From Paenibacillus kyungheensis (GTDB taxonomy: Bacteria > Bacillota > Bacilli > Paenibacillales > Paenibacillaceae), in assembly GCF_028606985.1 (NCBI RefSeq), contig NZ_CP117416.1:3882001-3946000 (forward strand): a stretch of DNA of 64,000 nt. Reading direction: 5' to 3'. A program made the translations under genes and the position numbers. Below the pieces are notes generated by a model. That model was given only the letters and a program-made list of their open reading frames with translations. It was not told where the DNA came from and searched no databases. Below are positions 48,673 to 58,262 of the stretch, piece by piece (the stretch's first letter is position 1; each line of letters opens with the position of its first letter).

Positions 48673-50280
48673 TTAACTTTTTAACACATAATTCATGCGA
48701 GTAATAAAACGACGGAACGCTTTGCGTCCTTCATCATTGCGTTTATATACACCTGCATGCTCTAAAATCTCAGCAAACTTCGTACCGACTTCATCTTGAA
48801 TCGTTAATGTTGCTTGATCGTGATCCAGCTCTGTACCATATGCTTCTACCAAATGTTCAATCCATAACAAGTGTATGGCTAATGGATGGTCAGGTTGTTG
48901 TCTGATCATTTCCAATAAGGCGATATCTCCTGTCAAAATAGAAGCAATCTGATCCAATTCTTCTTTCAATCGACCTGGTAAAATCGCTAAGCCCATCACT
49001 TCAATTAATCCGATATTTTCACGCTTCAAATGGTGCATCTCAGGATGAGGATGGAAAATACCATCTGGATATTGTTCATTGGTACGGTTATTACGCAGTA
49101 CAAGATCAATCTCATATTGGCCATCACGACGACGAACAATCGGAGTGACTGTATTGTGACGAACCGGTTCTCCATTTTGGATCGTTGATGCCAGAATATC
49201 CACTTCAGCGTCACTGTATTGTTTCCACGCTTCATAGATATCATTAGCTGAATTCAACAATAAAGAAGAATTGTTCGCACGTAGACGCACTACAGACATC
49301 GGCCAGTTGACCAATTCTAAAGTAATATCATCATGAACAGTATGACCATATACTTCCTCTACTGCTGCTTGTTCGATCGGGAATGTATGTCGTCCACCCT
49401 GAAAATGATCATGTGTTAGAATCGAACCGCCTACGATCGGCAAATCTGCATTAGAGCCAAGGAAATAATGCGGGAATTCATCGACAAAATCGAGCAAACG
49501 ACGGAATGTATCTTTTGTTAATTTCATCGGTACATGATCATGATGCAGTACGATACAATGTTCGTTGTAATACACATAAGGTGAATACTGGAACAACCAT
49601 GATTCTCCATTCAATTGTAGCGGAATCACACGTAAATTTTGTCTGGCTGGATGATTGATACGTCCGGCATAACCTACATTTTCGCGACACAACTGACATT
49701 TTGGATATGATGGTGGAGGCATTAATTTCGCCAAAGCAATTTCGGCTGACGTCTTCTCAGGCTTAGATAGATTGATCGTCATTTCCATTTCACCATAGGA
49801 AGTTGGTTGTTTCCAATATACATTTTTGGAGACACGATCCATCCGAATATAATTAGAATTGATCGACAATTGATAAAATTCACTTGTTGCTGATTCAATG
49901 CCTTCACGATCTAATGTATCGAAAAAATCACCTGTTACTTCAGATGGACGAGCCATCAGTAGTCCCATAATTTCTGCGTCCATCAGATCACGGTACGTAT
50001 CTGTATTTTCAGCTAGTAACCCGATACTATACGCATAATCGATCAACGTATCTAACATGACTTGAGGTTCTGCTGCTGCTTGTCCTTGAGCGACCATATG
50101 AATAGCAGGTATATCTGGATTATAAGGCTCATCGAAATGGAATTGTTTTAACAATAGATTCCGTCCGTAATCGATATCTGCACCTTTAATCAATCCTTTA
50201 TCAAATGCGAACTTAATCAGTTCATCTATCGCAAGTAATGCACTATTTTGTTCTGTTGTACGTTCTACTGGATTACTCAT
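48673..50280 (-). CDS. galT: UDP-glucose--hexose-1-phosphate uridylyltransferase (GalT family 2)
   Basis: 535 residues from the ATG at 50280 (MSNPVERTT). Firmicute-type GalT (family 2), much longer than the E. coli type. Segments YPKCQLCRENVGYAGR and GGSILTHDHFQGGRHTFP are characteristic. It exchanges UDP between glucose and galactose phosphates in the Leloir pathway. Start overlaps the galE stop by 8 bases. A further in-frame ATG (50328) lies inside galE and is less likely. No galK in the window. Confidence 0.92.
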   Translation of the reverse strand: MSNPVERTTEQNSALLAIDELIKFAFDKGLIKGADIDYGRNLLLKQFHFDEPYNPDIPAIHMVAQGQAAAEPQVMLDTLIDYAYSIGLLAENTDTYRDLMDAEIMGLLMARPSEVTGDFFDTLDREGIESATSEFYQLSINSNYIRMDRVSKNVYWKQPTSYGEMEMTINLSKPEKTSAEIALAKLMPPPSYPKCQLCRENVGYAGRINHPARQNLRVIPLQLNGESWLFQYSPYVYYNEHCIVLHHDHVPMKLTKDTFRRLLDFVDEFPHYFLGSNADLPIVGGSILTHDHFQGGRHTFPIEQAAVEEVYGHTVHDDITLELVNWPMSVVRLRANNSSLLLNSANDIYEAWKQYSDAEVDILASTIQNGEPVRHNTVTPIVRRRDGQYEIDLVLRNNRTNEQYPDGIFHPHPEMHHLKRENIGLIEVMGLAILPGRLKEELDQIASILTGDIALLEMIRQQPDHPLAIHLLWIEHLVEAYGTELDHDQATLTIQDEVGTKFAEILEHAGVYKRNDEGRKAFRRFITRMNYVLKS

Positions 50281-51265
50281 GATCACCATATCCTTGTGGA
50301 TGAGATTCGTGCCATTGCCATGCACCACTGATAATATCTTCTAATTGATTATAAGAAGGCTTCCAACCTAGTACAGAGCGTGCTTTTTCTGAAGAAGCTA
50401 CTAATACTGCTGGATCACCACTACGACGTGCTTCAAATTTCACAGGAATATCGCGTCCAGTCACTTTGACCGCTGTCTCAATCACTTGTTTAACCGAGAA
50501 TCCCTGACCGTTGCCTAGATTGAATACATTGCTTGCACCATCATTGTTCAAATACTCTACCGATTTGATATGAGCATCTGCTAGATCACTTACATGGATA
50601 TAATCACGTACACATGTGCCATCTTCTGTTGGATAATCTTCACCGAATACCGAGATAAATTCGCGTTGACCTAGCGCTGTCTGTAGTACCAAAGGAACCA
50701 AATGAGATTCTGGACGATGATCTTCTCCAATTTTGCCACTGATATGTGCACCTGCGGCATTGAAGTAACGCAATGCTACATAACGAATACCATGTACTTT
50801 ATCGAACCAATTCATCATGCGTTCCATCATTAACTTGGTTTCACCGTACACGTTAGCCGGTTCTGTACGATCGCTTTCTTCAATAGGTACTTTTTCCGGT
50901 TCGCCATACGTTGCCGCTGTTGAAGAAAATACGATTTTTTTCACGCCTGCTTGTTGCATAGCATCTAGTAGACACATGGCTCCGTAGACATTGTTATCAT
51001 AATATTTGAAAGGATTCTGCATACTTTCGCCTACTAATGAGCTGGCTGCAAAGTGAATGACTGCTGTAATTTCATTTTCTGCAAAAATACGTGCTAGCAA
51101 TTCTTTATCACGTAGATCACCTTCATACAATGTACCACCTAACAGTGCTTCACGATGCCCTGTCAATAAATTATCAATCACCACTACTTCTTCTCCACGC
51201 TCTAATAAATCTGCTACCGTATGCGATCCGATATAACCTGCTCCACCTGTTACTAATATTGCCAT
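50273..51265 (-). CDS. galE: UDP-glucose 4-epimerase
   Basis: 330 residues. NAD loop MAILVTGGAGYIGSHTV; catalytic Ser in VFSSTAATYG and YGETKLMME supplying the Tyr-x3-Lys pair; GTCVRDYIHVSDLADAH. Interconverts UDP-galactose and UDP-glucose. First gene of galE-galT. A TATAAT on this strand lies at 51444-51449 with a poor -35 element. Confidence 0.95.
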   Translation of the reverse strand: MAILVTGGAGYIGSHTVADLLERGEEVVVIDNLLTGHREALLGGTLYEGDLRDKELLARIFAENEITAVIHFAASSLVGESMQNPFKYYDNNVYGAMCLLDAMQQAGVKKIVFSSTAATYGEPEKVPIEESDRTEPANVYGETKLMMERMMNWFDKVHGIRYVALRYFNAAGAHISGKIGEDHRPESHLVPLVLQTALGQREFISVFGEDYPTEDGTCVRDYIHVSDLADAHIKSVEYLNNDGASNVFNLGNGQGFSVKQVIETAVKVTGRDIPVKFEARRSGDPAVLVASSEKARSVLGWKPSYNQLEDIISGAWQWHESHPQGYGDHE

Positions 51266-51542
51266 TTCATTCGCCTCCTAATAGTAGTATATCCGCTGAT
51301 GTCTAGTGTAACGCTCTTTTGTGAAGAGCATATAAACAACAGATTTGCACAATACATTGATTTGAGAAAAGCTGATACTGATCTATATGTAGATCATAAT
51401 GAGCAGTATCGATGTGACCTTATGTCTTTAATGACTAATTATGATTATACTGAATAAATATACATTTTGCGCAGTGTTATCCAATAAAAGATACTCTTTT
51501 CGCCTTTATTTGCTTTAAAAAATATGTTTTTGAATCTTTAGC

Positions 51543-51571
51543 TTGAACTAAGTATACTATATGAATATCAT
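51543..51571 (+). promoter_or_regulatory. Candidate promoter of the AraC gene
   Basis: TTGAAC (51543-51548), 17 bases, TATCAT (51566-51571). The remaining 51266-51542 holds the galE upstream region and no gene. Confidence 0.45.
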
Positions 51572-51650
51572 AAGATGTAATGAATAGATGTGTGATCTAT
51601 ATGGACAAATGTGACTTCGGCTTTGGAATAGTCAAAAGGAGTGCTTTGTA

Positions 51651-52514
51651 ATGGCAACCGCCAAAACGTATCAAGTTTCACCTAATCCTATTTTTCATGA
51701 TCAAGGAGCTTTGTATGTATTGTTTGCTGGAGAAAGTCAGACTGCTCCTGATCATCGACTGGGTCCCAAAATATATGATTATTATTTGCTTCACTATATC
51801 GAAAGTGGTCATGGACAATTTATTACTGAAGAACGAACGTATCATCTTTCTAAAGGCGATCTATTTTTGATTCATCCGGGTCAACTGGTTAGTTATATTT
51901 CAGATCAAGAGCAACCGTGGCATTATCGCTGGCTTGCTTTTGCCGGACAACATGCGACTCCTTTAGTAGAACAGGTAGGATTCACTCTACATGCTCCGAT
52001 TGCTCGTTCTGGTGATCAAGAACGAATCGGTGCTTATTTGGAACAATTGCTTGTATCATTCGCCAGTCAAAAAGAAAGCTCTGATCTTGCCGCACTGGGA
52101 TATCTTCATCTTATTTTGGCAGAGGTCAGTGAATTGATGATGCAACAGTCTGTACTCCCTGGCACGCAATCGATGACCCGTCGTATCGTTAAGCAAATGA
52201 TTCATTATATGTCCAGTCAATATGCTCATCCTGTATCGATTGAAGATATGTGCAACAGTCTCGGTTATAATCGTGCGTATATGTCTCGCATTTTCAAAAA
52301 AGAAACAGGCATGACACCTGTAACCTATCTGCTCAAATTACGAATCGATAAAGCTCGTCAATTATTACGAGAACGTCCGGAGTTATCTACCCAACAGATT
52401 GCGGCATCGGTAGGTTTGACAGATGCTCTTTATTTTTCCAAACAGTTCAAACGATTTTATCAAGTGTCGCCTACTGGATATCGAGCTTCTGTTCATCAAT
52501 ACAAACATCAATAA
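51651..52514 (+). CDS. AraC-family regulator with cupin sensor domain
   Basis: 287 residues. N-terminal sugar-binding cupin (YYLLHYIESGHGQFITEERTYHLSKGDLFLIHPGQ), C-terminal AraC double helix-turn-helix (VSIEDMCNSLGYNRAYMSRIFKKETGMTP; LSTQQIAASVGLTDALYFSKQFKRFY). Soluble, unlike the large membrane AraC at 31-33 kb. Divergent from galE, so control of galactoside use is plausible but unproven. RBS AAAGGAG. Confidence 0.87.
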   Translation: MATAKTYQVSPNPIFHDQGALYVLFAGESQTAPDHRLGPKIYDYYLLHYIESGHGQFITEERTYHLSKGDLFLIHPGQLVSYISDQEQPWHYRWLAFAGQHATPLVEQVGFTLHAPIARSGDQERIGAYLEQLLVSFASQKESSDLAALGYLHLILAEVSELMMQQSVLPGTQSMTRRIVKQMIHYMSSQYAHPVSIEDMCNSLGYNRAYMSRIFKKETGMTPVTYLLKLRIDKARQLLRERPELSTQQIAASVGLTDALYFSKQFKRFYQVSPTGYRASVHQYKHQ

Positions 52515-52593
52515 CCTAGATAGACGTAGATAGGCTCGTGATAGTGATCATAGGTATACAGAGACTATCATAACCGGGAGGAGACTATGAGAT

Positions 52594-53067
52594 ATGAATA
52601 AAAAAGAACAAGTACTTACTGATTTTCGAGACTTATTTAGTAAACTGGTCTGGCTAAATAAGCTTAAAATGGAAAGTACTCTTCATGATTATAAGCCTTC
52701 TGAAGTACACTGTATCGAATATATTGGTAACCATGCCGATGCAAATGTCACTAAGATGGCAGAGTCTATGTATATGACCAGAGGAGCCATTAGTAAAATC
52801 ACTAAAAAGCTGATCGACAAACAACTGATCGAAAGCTATCAGAAACCAGATAATAAAAAAGAAATTTATTTCAAACTTACAGCGCAAGGAAGTCAAATCA
52901 AACAAGCGCATGATCAATTACATCAAGAATTTGAAGAACGAGATCAAGTCGTATTTGAACAAGTCACCGATGAACAATTTGATCATATGCTTCAATTTAT
53001 ACAACGATACAGTGACCATTTAGATGATGAAATTAAAAAGCTAGATCATAGTCCAAAGTCTGAATAA
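52594..53067 (+). CDS. MarR-family transcriptional regulator
   Basis: 157 residues with winged helix fold: VHCIEYIGNHADANVTKMAESMYMTRGAISKITKKLIDKQLIESYQKPDNKKEIYFKLT covers the DNA-binding region and wing (residues about 39-98). It stands before an MFS exporter gene whose promoter carries a 34-bp dyad, a likely operator. An intrinsic terminator separates the two genes. Confidence 0.87.
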   Translation: MNKKEQVLTDFRDLFSKLVWLNKLKMESTLHDYKPSEVHCIEYIGNHADANVTKMAESMYMTRGAISKITKKLIDKQLIESYQKPDNKKEIYFKLTAQGSQIKQAHDQLHQEFEERDQVVFEQVTDEQFDHMLQFIQRYSDHLDDEIKKLDHSPKSE

Positions 53068-53100
53068 ACAGATACAGTATCAAAATATAGGATCTATCCG

Positions 53101-53138
53101 AGACAACGACTCTTTCTCAAGAGCAAGTTGTCTTTTTT
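53101..53138 (+). terminator. Terminator after the MarR gene
   Basis: AGACAAC-ACTCTT pairs with AAGAG-AGTTGTCT, followed by U6 on the plus strand. Confidence 0.8.
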
Positions 53139-53153
53139 CTATATTTATTTTTG

Positions 53154-53194
53154 TTGACAAGGAAACAAAATAATAATATTATAAATTTGTTTCC
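53154..53194 (+). promoter_or_regulatory. MFS-gene promoter overlapped by a 34-bp dyad (probable MarR operator)
   Basis: TTGACA (53154-53159), 17 bases, TATTAT (53177-53182). The dyad 53161-53194 has outer arms GGAAACAAA and TTTGTTTCC and an AT-rich, largely symmetric core. It covers the spacer and -10, so a bound repressor would block the promoter. Confidence 0.75.
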
Positions 53195-53230
53195 TAGGAA
53201 TCAATATAAAATCATAAGGAGAGATGACTA

Positions 53231-54478
53231 TTGGCTACATCTCATCATGCACAACCTATCGAACCATCTGTAAATAAACATGCTTTACGCTTTGGACTGA
53301 TTTCTGTATTTCTGTGCGGACTTGGATTCAGTATTATAACGCCTGTCGTGCCTTTTTTAGTTCAACCGTATGTCCATTCTTCATCAGAACAAGCGATTAT
53401 GGTAACACTGTTGATGTCTGTATATGCTCTTTGTGTGTTTCTGGCTGCGCCTGTACTTGGAGCGTTAAGTGATAAATACGGTCGTCGTCCTATTCTGTTA
53501 TTATGTCTTTTCGGTTCAGCTATCGGATATTTGATTTTTGGTATTGGTGGTGCGTTATGGGTACTGTTTGTAGGGCGTATAATTGAAGGAATCACAGGGG
53601 GAAGTATCAGTACAATCTTTGCTTACTTTGCAGACATTATACCTTCACAACAACGAACCAAATATTTTGGATGGTTAGGTGCGATTGTAGGTGTAGCGAC
53701 TATCATCGGCCCTACATTAGGCGGATTACTCGCTAAATTTGATTATGCATTCCCTTTATACTTTGGAGCTGTTATCACGTTGTTAAATATGTTGTATGGA
53801 TTCTTTTTTATGCCAGAAAGTCTTGCACAGCAACATCGACAACCAGAGATCACGCTACAAAAGTTAAATCCTTTTTCTCAACTTGCTAGTCTGCTTTCGA
53901 CGAAATACTTGAGTCGATTATTGATATCTGCTTTTTTACTCTGGATTCCAAATGGATCTTTGCAAGCGATCTTCTCTCAATTAACGATAGATACATTTCA
54001 GTGGAAACCTGTATTGATCGGACTGATGTTTTCGATACTTGGTATTCAAGATATTATTTCTCAAGGTCTGATTATGCCCCAACTGTTGAAAAAATACACT
54101 GATCAACAAATCGTTACATTTGGTATGATCGCCGAAATTATTGGTTATGGACTGATTGCATTATCAATTGGATTCACATATTATCCTCTTTTTATCGCAG
54201 GGCTGTTTGTATTTGGCTGTGGTGATTCTATTTTCGGACCTGCATTTAACGGAATGCTTTCCAAATCTGTCGATGCAAGTGAACAAGGGAGAATTCAAGG
54301 AGGAAGTCAATCGATCCAAGCTTTGGCTAGAATGATCGGTCCACTTATTGGAGGTCAATTGTATATTTTACTCGGTCATGCTGCTCCTGCTTGGTTGGGA
54401 ATTATACTGATTGTATTAGCTATCATGGTTCTACACAAAGGGGTAAAGACTGTACAGCAAAAAGGCTTTGGAACGTAA
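53231..54478 (+). CDS. MFS transporter (TetA/multidrug-exporter type)
   Basis: 415 residues, 12 predicted helices. The MFS loop motif is APVLGALSDKYGRRPILL (about residues 75-92), and GAIVGVATIIGPTLGGLLA is the drug:H+ antiporter-type motif C. TTG start with AAGGAGAG upstream; no in-frame ATG fits. Its MarR neighbour suggests inducible export of a toxic compound; the compound is unknown. Confidence 0.87.
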   Translation: MATSHHAQPIEPSVNKHALRFGLISVFLCGLGFSIITPVVPFLVQPYVHSSSEQAIMVTLLMSVYALCVFLAAPVLGALSDKYGRRPILLLCLFGSAIGYLIFGIGGALWVLFVGRIIEGITGGSISTIFAYFADIIPSQQRTKYFGWLGAIVGVATIIGPTLGGLLAKFDYAFPLYFGAVITLLNMLYGFFFMPESLAQQHRQPEITLQKLNPFSQLASLLSTKYLSRLLISAFLLWIPNGSLQAIFSQLTIDTFQWKPVLIGLMFSILGIQDIISQGLIMPQLLKKYTDQQIVTFGMIAEIIGYGLIALSIGFTYYPLFIAGLFVFGCGDSIFGPAFNGMLSKSVDASEQGRIQGGSQSIQALARMIGPLIGGQLYILLGHAAPAWLGIILIVLAIMVLHKGVKTVQQKGFGT

Positions 54479-54502
54479 CCACGTTCTAAAGCCTTTTTAA
54501 CT
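54460..54502. terminator. Bidirectional terminator after the MFS gene
   Basis: AAAAAGGCTTTGGAACG pairs with CGTTCTAAAGCCTTTTT; T runs on both strands serve the convergent MFS and aldo/keto reductase genes. It overlaps the end of the MFS frame. Confidence 0.8.
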
Positions 54503-54545
54503 TAAAAATGAAAAATAATTATATTATTCAAATTCCTACTATACA

Positions 54546-55550
54546 TTACTTATTTTCGTCTGCTTGCAAAATCGAATCGATACGATCCAATTCAGCTTGA
54601 GTAAAATCAAGATTGTTTAGTGCAGCTACATTTTCTTCAATCTGAGAAACACGACTTGCACCGATAAGAGCAGACGTTAATTTGCCTCCACGTAATGCCC
54701 ATGCTAATGCTAATTGAGCTAGACTTTGCCCACGCTCCGAAGCTACTTCGTTAAGAGCTTGTGCTTTGCGAATACTTTCCGGTGTAATCGAATCTTCACT
54801 TAAAAAGACAGACGAACCGGCTGCTCGTGAATCTTCAGGTACACCGTTCAGATATTTGCTCGTTAACAATCCTTGTGCTAGTGGACAGAACGCAATACTT
54901 CCTGTACCTGTTTCTTCCAGCACATCTTGCAAACCATCTTCGATCCAACGATTAACCATAGAATAATTAGGCTGATGAATAGTTAATGGTGTACCTAATT
55001 GTTTTAAGATAGAAGCCGCTTCTCGTGTCTGTTCTGCGGAATAACTAGAGATTCCTGCATACAAAGCTTTACCCGAACGTACAGCATAATCTAATGCCAT
55101 CATCGTTTCTTCTAAAGGAGTCTCTGGATCAAAACGATGAGAGTAGAAAATATCAACATAATCTAGTTTCATCCGTTTAAGACTCTGATCTAGACTGGAT
55201 AATAAGTTTTTGCGAGAACCCCATTCTCCATAAGGGCCTGGCCACATATAATAACCGGCTTTGGTCGAAATAATCATCTCATCTCGATAAGCCGCAAGAT
55301 CTTGCTTCAATACTTGTCCAAATGTTTCTTCTGCCGAACCAGCAGGAGGGCCGTAGTTATTCGCTAGATCAAAATGCGTAATTCCTATATCAAAAGAACG
55401 TGTGATCATTTCACGACTGTTCTCATAGACGTTAATTCCGCCAAAATTATGCCACAATCCTAACGAAATCGCTGGTAATTTTAATCCCGAACGACCGCTA
55501 CGATTGTATTTCATCTCTTCATAACGCTTTTCTGAAGCTACATAGACCAC
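54546..55550 (-). CDS. Aldo/keto reductase (YghZ / L-glyceraldehyde-3-phosphate reductase type)
   Basis: 334 residues. YNRSGRSGLKLPAISLGLWHNFG near residue 15 and ISTKAGYYMWPGPYGEWGSRKNL are YghZ landmarks. Catalytic tetrad Asp-Tyr-Lys-His is visible as FDLANNYGPP, STKAG and FYSHRFD. NADPH-dependent carbonyl/methylglyoxal or glyceraldehyde-phosphate reductase. GTG start at 55550 (AGGGG upstream), consistent with homologues that begin 12 residues before the MKYNR segment. Confidence 0.88.
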   Translation of the reverse strand: MVYVASEKRYEEMKYNRSGRSGLKLPAISLGLWHNFGGINVYENSREMITRSFDIGITHFDLANNYGPPAGSAEETFGQVLKQDLAAYRDEMIISTKAGYYMWPGPYGEWGSRKNLLSSLDQSLKRMKLDYVDIFYSHRFDPETPLEETMMALDYAVRSGKALYAGISSYSAEQTREAASILKQLGTPLTIHQPNYSMVNRWIEDGLQDVLEETGTGSIAFCPLAQGLLTSKYLNGVPEDSRAAGSSVFLSEDSITPESIRKAQALNEVASERGQSLAQLALAWALRGGKLTSALIGASRVSQIEENVAALNNLDFTQAELDRIDSILQADENK

Positions 55551-55654
55551 AATAACCCCTACCCTTCTTCAAGCAAAATAGATATATTCACATCTTCCAA
55601 ATCATAGCGTAAGCGTTACCATTATGCAAATAAATTCATTTCGCTAAACTTATA

Positions 55655-56389
55655 TTAGAGGCGCTGTTGTACTTGCTCCATCACACTGCCCATTGGATCG
55701 GTAATCAATAAATCAGCATGACGATCATGACCTGTCGGTGAAGCATTCAGTAATACTGTATGTTGACCACGGAAATAAGAAACCAATCCTGCTGCTGGAT
55801 ACACAGTTAGCGAAGTCCCCCCAATCAACAATAAATCCGCTTGAGATAATACCGCCACTGTCTGCTCTAATACAGCTTGATCCAATGATTCTCCGTATAA
55901 TACAACATCCGGTCTGATCACTCCTTGATCAATAGGACAACGTGGCACTCCTGATTGAGCCAAAACATCTTCTAATGTATATTGTCGCTTACATGTTGTG
56001 CAGTAATTACGATGAATAGAACCATGTAATTCCAACACTTTTTGATTACCTGCCATCTGGTGCAGACCGTCTATATTTTGTGTAATAATAGATAATAATT
56101 TGCCTTGCTTTTCTAACAAAGCTAATACATGATGTACCGGATTAGGCTTAGCTTGTGGATGGATTAATTTACTGCGATAAAATTCAAAAAATAACTCTGT
56201 TTCTTTTTCAAAAAAAGAACGGCTTAACATTTCTTCAGGCGAATATCCTCTTTTGCCATTTTCACTATATAATCCTTGTGCCGAGCGAAAATCCGGGATA
56301 CCACTTTCTGTCGATGTTCCTGCTCCACCGAAAAAAACAATTTTTTTGGATTGTTGTATCCATTCTGTTAATTGTTCTATGTTATCCAT
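55655..56389 (-). CDS. NAD-dependent protein deacylase, SIR2 family
   Basis: 244 residues. GAGTSTESGIPDFRS (23-36), TQNIDGLH (103-110), catalytic His122 in LELHGS, and RPDVVLYGE. Removes acyl groups from lysines using NAD. The zinc module has Cys130, Cys133 and Cys151, but the fourth ligand position (usually Cys in CPxC) is Asp154 (CPID). It follows the HAD-phosphatase gene by 51 bases and is probably co-transcribed. Confidence 0.9.
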   Translation of the reverse strand: MDNIEQLTEWIQQSKKIVFFGGAGTSTESGIPDFRSAQGLYSENGKRGYSPEEMLSRSFFEKETELFFEFYRSKLIHPQAKPNPVHHVLALLEKQGKLLSIITQNIDGLHQMAGNQKVLELHGSIHRNYCTTCKRQYTLEDVLAQSGVPRCPIDQGVIRPDVVLYGESLDQAVLEQTVAVLSQADLLLIGGTSLTVYPAAGLVSYFRGQHTVLLNASPTGHDRHADLLITDPMGSVMEQVQQRL

Positions 56390-56440
56390 TATTGTATGCT
56401 CCTCTCTGCTTCCTTTTATCTATCTTATTATCATGATTTA

Positions 56441-57217
56441 TTACTTGATTATACTAAGCTGATCATAATGCGTAATAATGATATGAGCATCTGGCAATTC
56501 GGTATGAGCTGATTGTTCAGAGGAACTGATACCAATACAACAAGGCACACCCGCATTCTGCCCCATCTGCATATCTGCATTACTATCGCCGATCATTACT
56601 GTCTGAGTCGGTGAAATACCCAAACGTTCACAAGCTGTATAGACCAGATCAGGTGCTGGCTTGCTTTGTTGTACTTGATCACTGCCGATAATATGTTCAA
56701 AATAACTTTCCAACCCACTCCAACGAAGATGCTTTACCGCTTCAGAAGTCCAATCTGCGGTAATCACTGCAAGTGGAAGCTGTACTGCGCGACATTGTTC
56801 TAGAAATGGAAGCAGTCCGGGCAATGGTTGCACCGGATGTTCCTTTTCAATATGTTCTATAGCAATATCACTGAATCGACGAATCTGAGCTATCGCTTGA
56901 TCCCATGGTGTACCTGTAGCATATAACTGCCATGCTAGTATCGCGGTAGATTCTTCGACAGAAGCCATCGCGAGCGGGCCACAACGGTCATAATCGATCA
57001 GATGACCTTCCTGATTATAGCGAGTACCAAATACATGCTCTCGATCTCCTGTAAAAGTATGACCACTTGCTTGCAAATGATTCTCGATCTGGGTCAACAT
57101 ACGTTCAGCCCATGATCCCCATAACTGCATAAAATCAAGCAATGTGCCATCTTTATCAAATAAAAGAGCATCGCAATCCACTTGTTGTGTTCCAATTTGC
57201 AAACGTACCATTGACAT
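56441..57217 (-). CDS. HAD-superfamily phosphatase (phosphoglycolate-phosphatase-like)
   Basis: 258 residues. Motif I DKDGTLLDF with the nucleophile Asp (about residue 21), motif II ITADWTS, motif III/IV GSDQVQQSKPAPD and MIGDSNADM. The cap inserted after motif I is the alpha-helical C1 type. Substrate uncertain. First gene of the HAD-sirtuin unit. Two close ATGs (MSM) make the exact start ambiguous by two codons. Confidence 0.84.
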   Translation of the reverse strand: MSMVRLQIGTQQVDCDALLFDKDGTLLDFMQLWGSWAERMLTQIENHLQASGHTFTGDREHVFGTRYNQEGHLIDYDRCGPLAMASVEESTAILAWQLYATGTPWDQAIAQIRRFSDIAIEHIEKEHPVQPLPGLLPFLEQCRAVQLPLAVITADWTSEAVKHLRWSGLESYFEHIIGSDQVQQSKPAPDLVYTACERLGISPTQTVMIGDSNADMQMGQNAGVPCCIGISSSEQSAHTELPDAHIIITHYDQLSIIK

Positions 57218-57261
57218 TTACCCCTTTAGCTACAGGTATCTAGAACGTTTTATCGAAATCC

Positions 57262-58086
57262 TTACTTTTTGGTGGCAGATTTTGAAGTGGTCGGAATTTC
57301 TTTCATCCAGCCAAGAATAGTGTTTACCGTCTGCTTACGTTGCTCGTCTGCATCAATTTGAGCAGGAAGATCATCTTTTTGCTCTCCGTAGCTACCGAAT
57401 TGAGCATGATTACCACCTTCAATACTATAATAAACCGTTTGTTGCGGTAAAAAAGCACGTGCCGCTTCATACGTATCTTTTTTGAGCAATCCATCGTTAG
57501 AAGCAGTAATTGATAGTACAGGGATATCTGTTTTTTGCAAATTTCCTTTTTGCTCTGGATAAGAAGCTAGGAAAAATACACCGGCTATATGATCCAGATG
57601 CGCTGCTGCATAACGAGCTGCAAAAACGCCACCTAATGAATGACCACCAATAACAAATTTTTCATCAGGATGGCGATCAATCACAGCTTGCGCTGCATCG
57701 GTTTTGAAAAAAGCAAAATTAAACGGCAATTTCATAATGTATACCGTATGCCCACTTTTAGCTAGATCATGAGCGAACACGCTATACGCTTCTGGCTTGA
57801 CTCTTGCACCCGGATAAAAAATAATGCTATTTCCTTTAGGTTTGGCATTGCTAAATGATATCCATTCTTCTGTATCTTGCACTGCAATCTTGTCAGTTCC
57901 AGAGACTAAAGCTTGCTCAGCCTGACTTGTTGGCGTATACGGGGTAAATACATACCATGCCGCCGCTCCTGCTGCAAGAATAAGCACAATAAGAATAACG
58001 AGTAGAATTTTACCGATCTTTCCAGCTCGACTGCGCTTACGTGTACTACCATAACTTCCAAATTGATTACGATTCTTTCTAAACAT
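57262..58086 (-). CDS. Membrane-anchored alpha/beta hydrolase
   Basis: 274 residues from the ATG at 58086; a longer start at 58110 is possible. Basic N-terminus, one membrane helix (about 23-45) then an alpha/beta-hydrolase domain with nucleophile elbow GGHSLGG, catalytic Asp probably in ITASNDGLL and His in GGNHAQFG. It resembles the DUF/Abhydrolase_5 proteins of Firmicutes; the active domain would face outward. Substrate unknown. Serine hydrolase chemistry is clear. Confidence 0.8.
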   Translation of the reverse strand: MFRKNRNQFGSYGSTRKRSRAGKIGKILLVILIVLILAAGAAAWYVFTPYTPTSQAEQALVSGTDKIAVQDTEEWISFSNAKPKGNSIIFYPGARVKPEAYSVFAHDLAKSGHTVYIMKLPFNFAFFKTDAAQAVIDRHPDEKFVIGGHSLGGVFAARYAAAHLDHIAGVFFLASYPEQKGNLQKTDIPVLSITASNDGLLKKDTYEAARAFLPQQTVYYSIEGGNHAQFGSYGEQKDDLPAQIDADEQRKQTVNTILGWMKEIPTTSKSATKK

Positions 58087-58262
58087 AAATCTGTGAGTCC
58101 CCTTCCACATTCATCCTAGCGCTATATAAAGCAACAGCCCGTTTCCTTCGCAGGACAACAGGCTGCTTCTTATGTGATTATATCATGTTAGGGAATCATT
58201 GTTTATTTTTAAATAGTCTATCATTTATGCACACGTCTGCATTTTTTATGAAGACTAAACCT

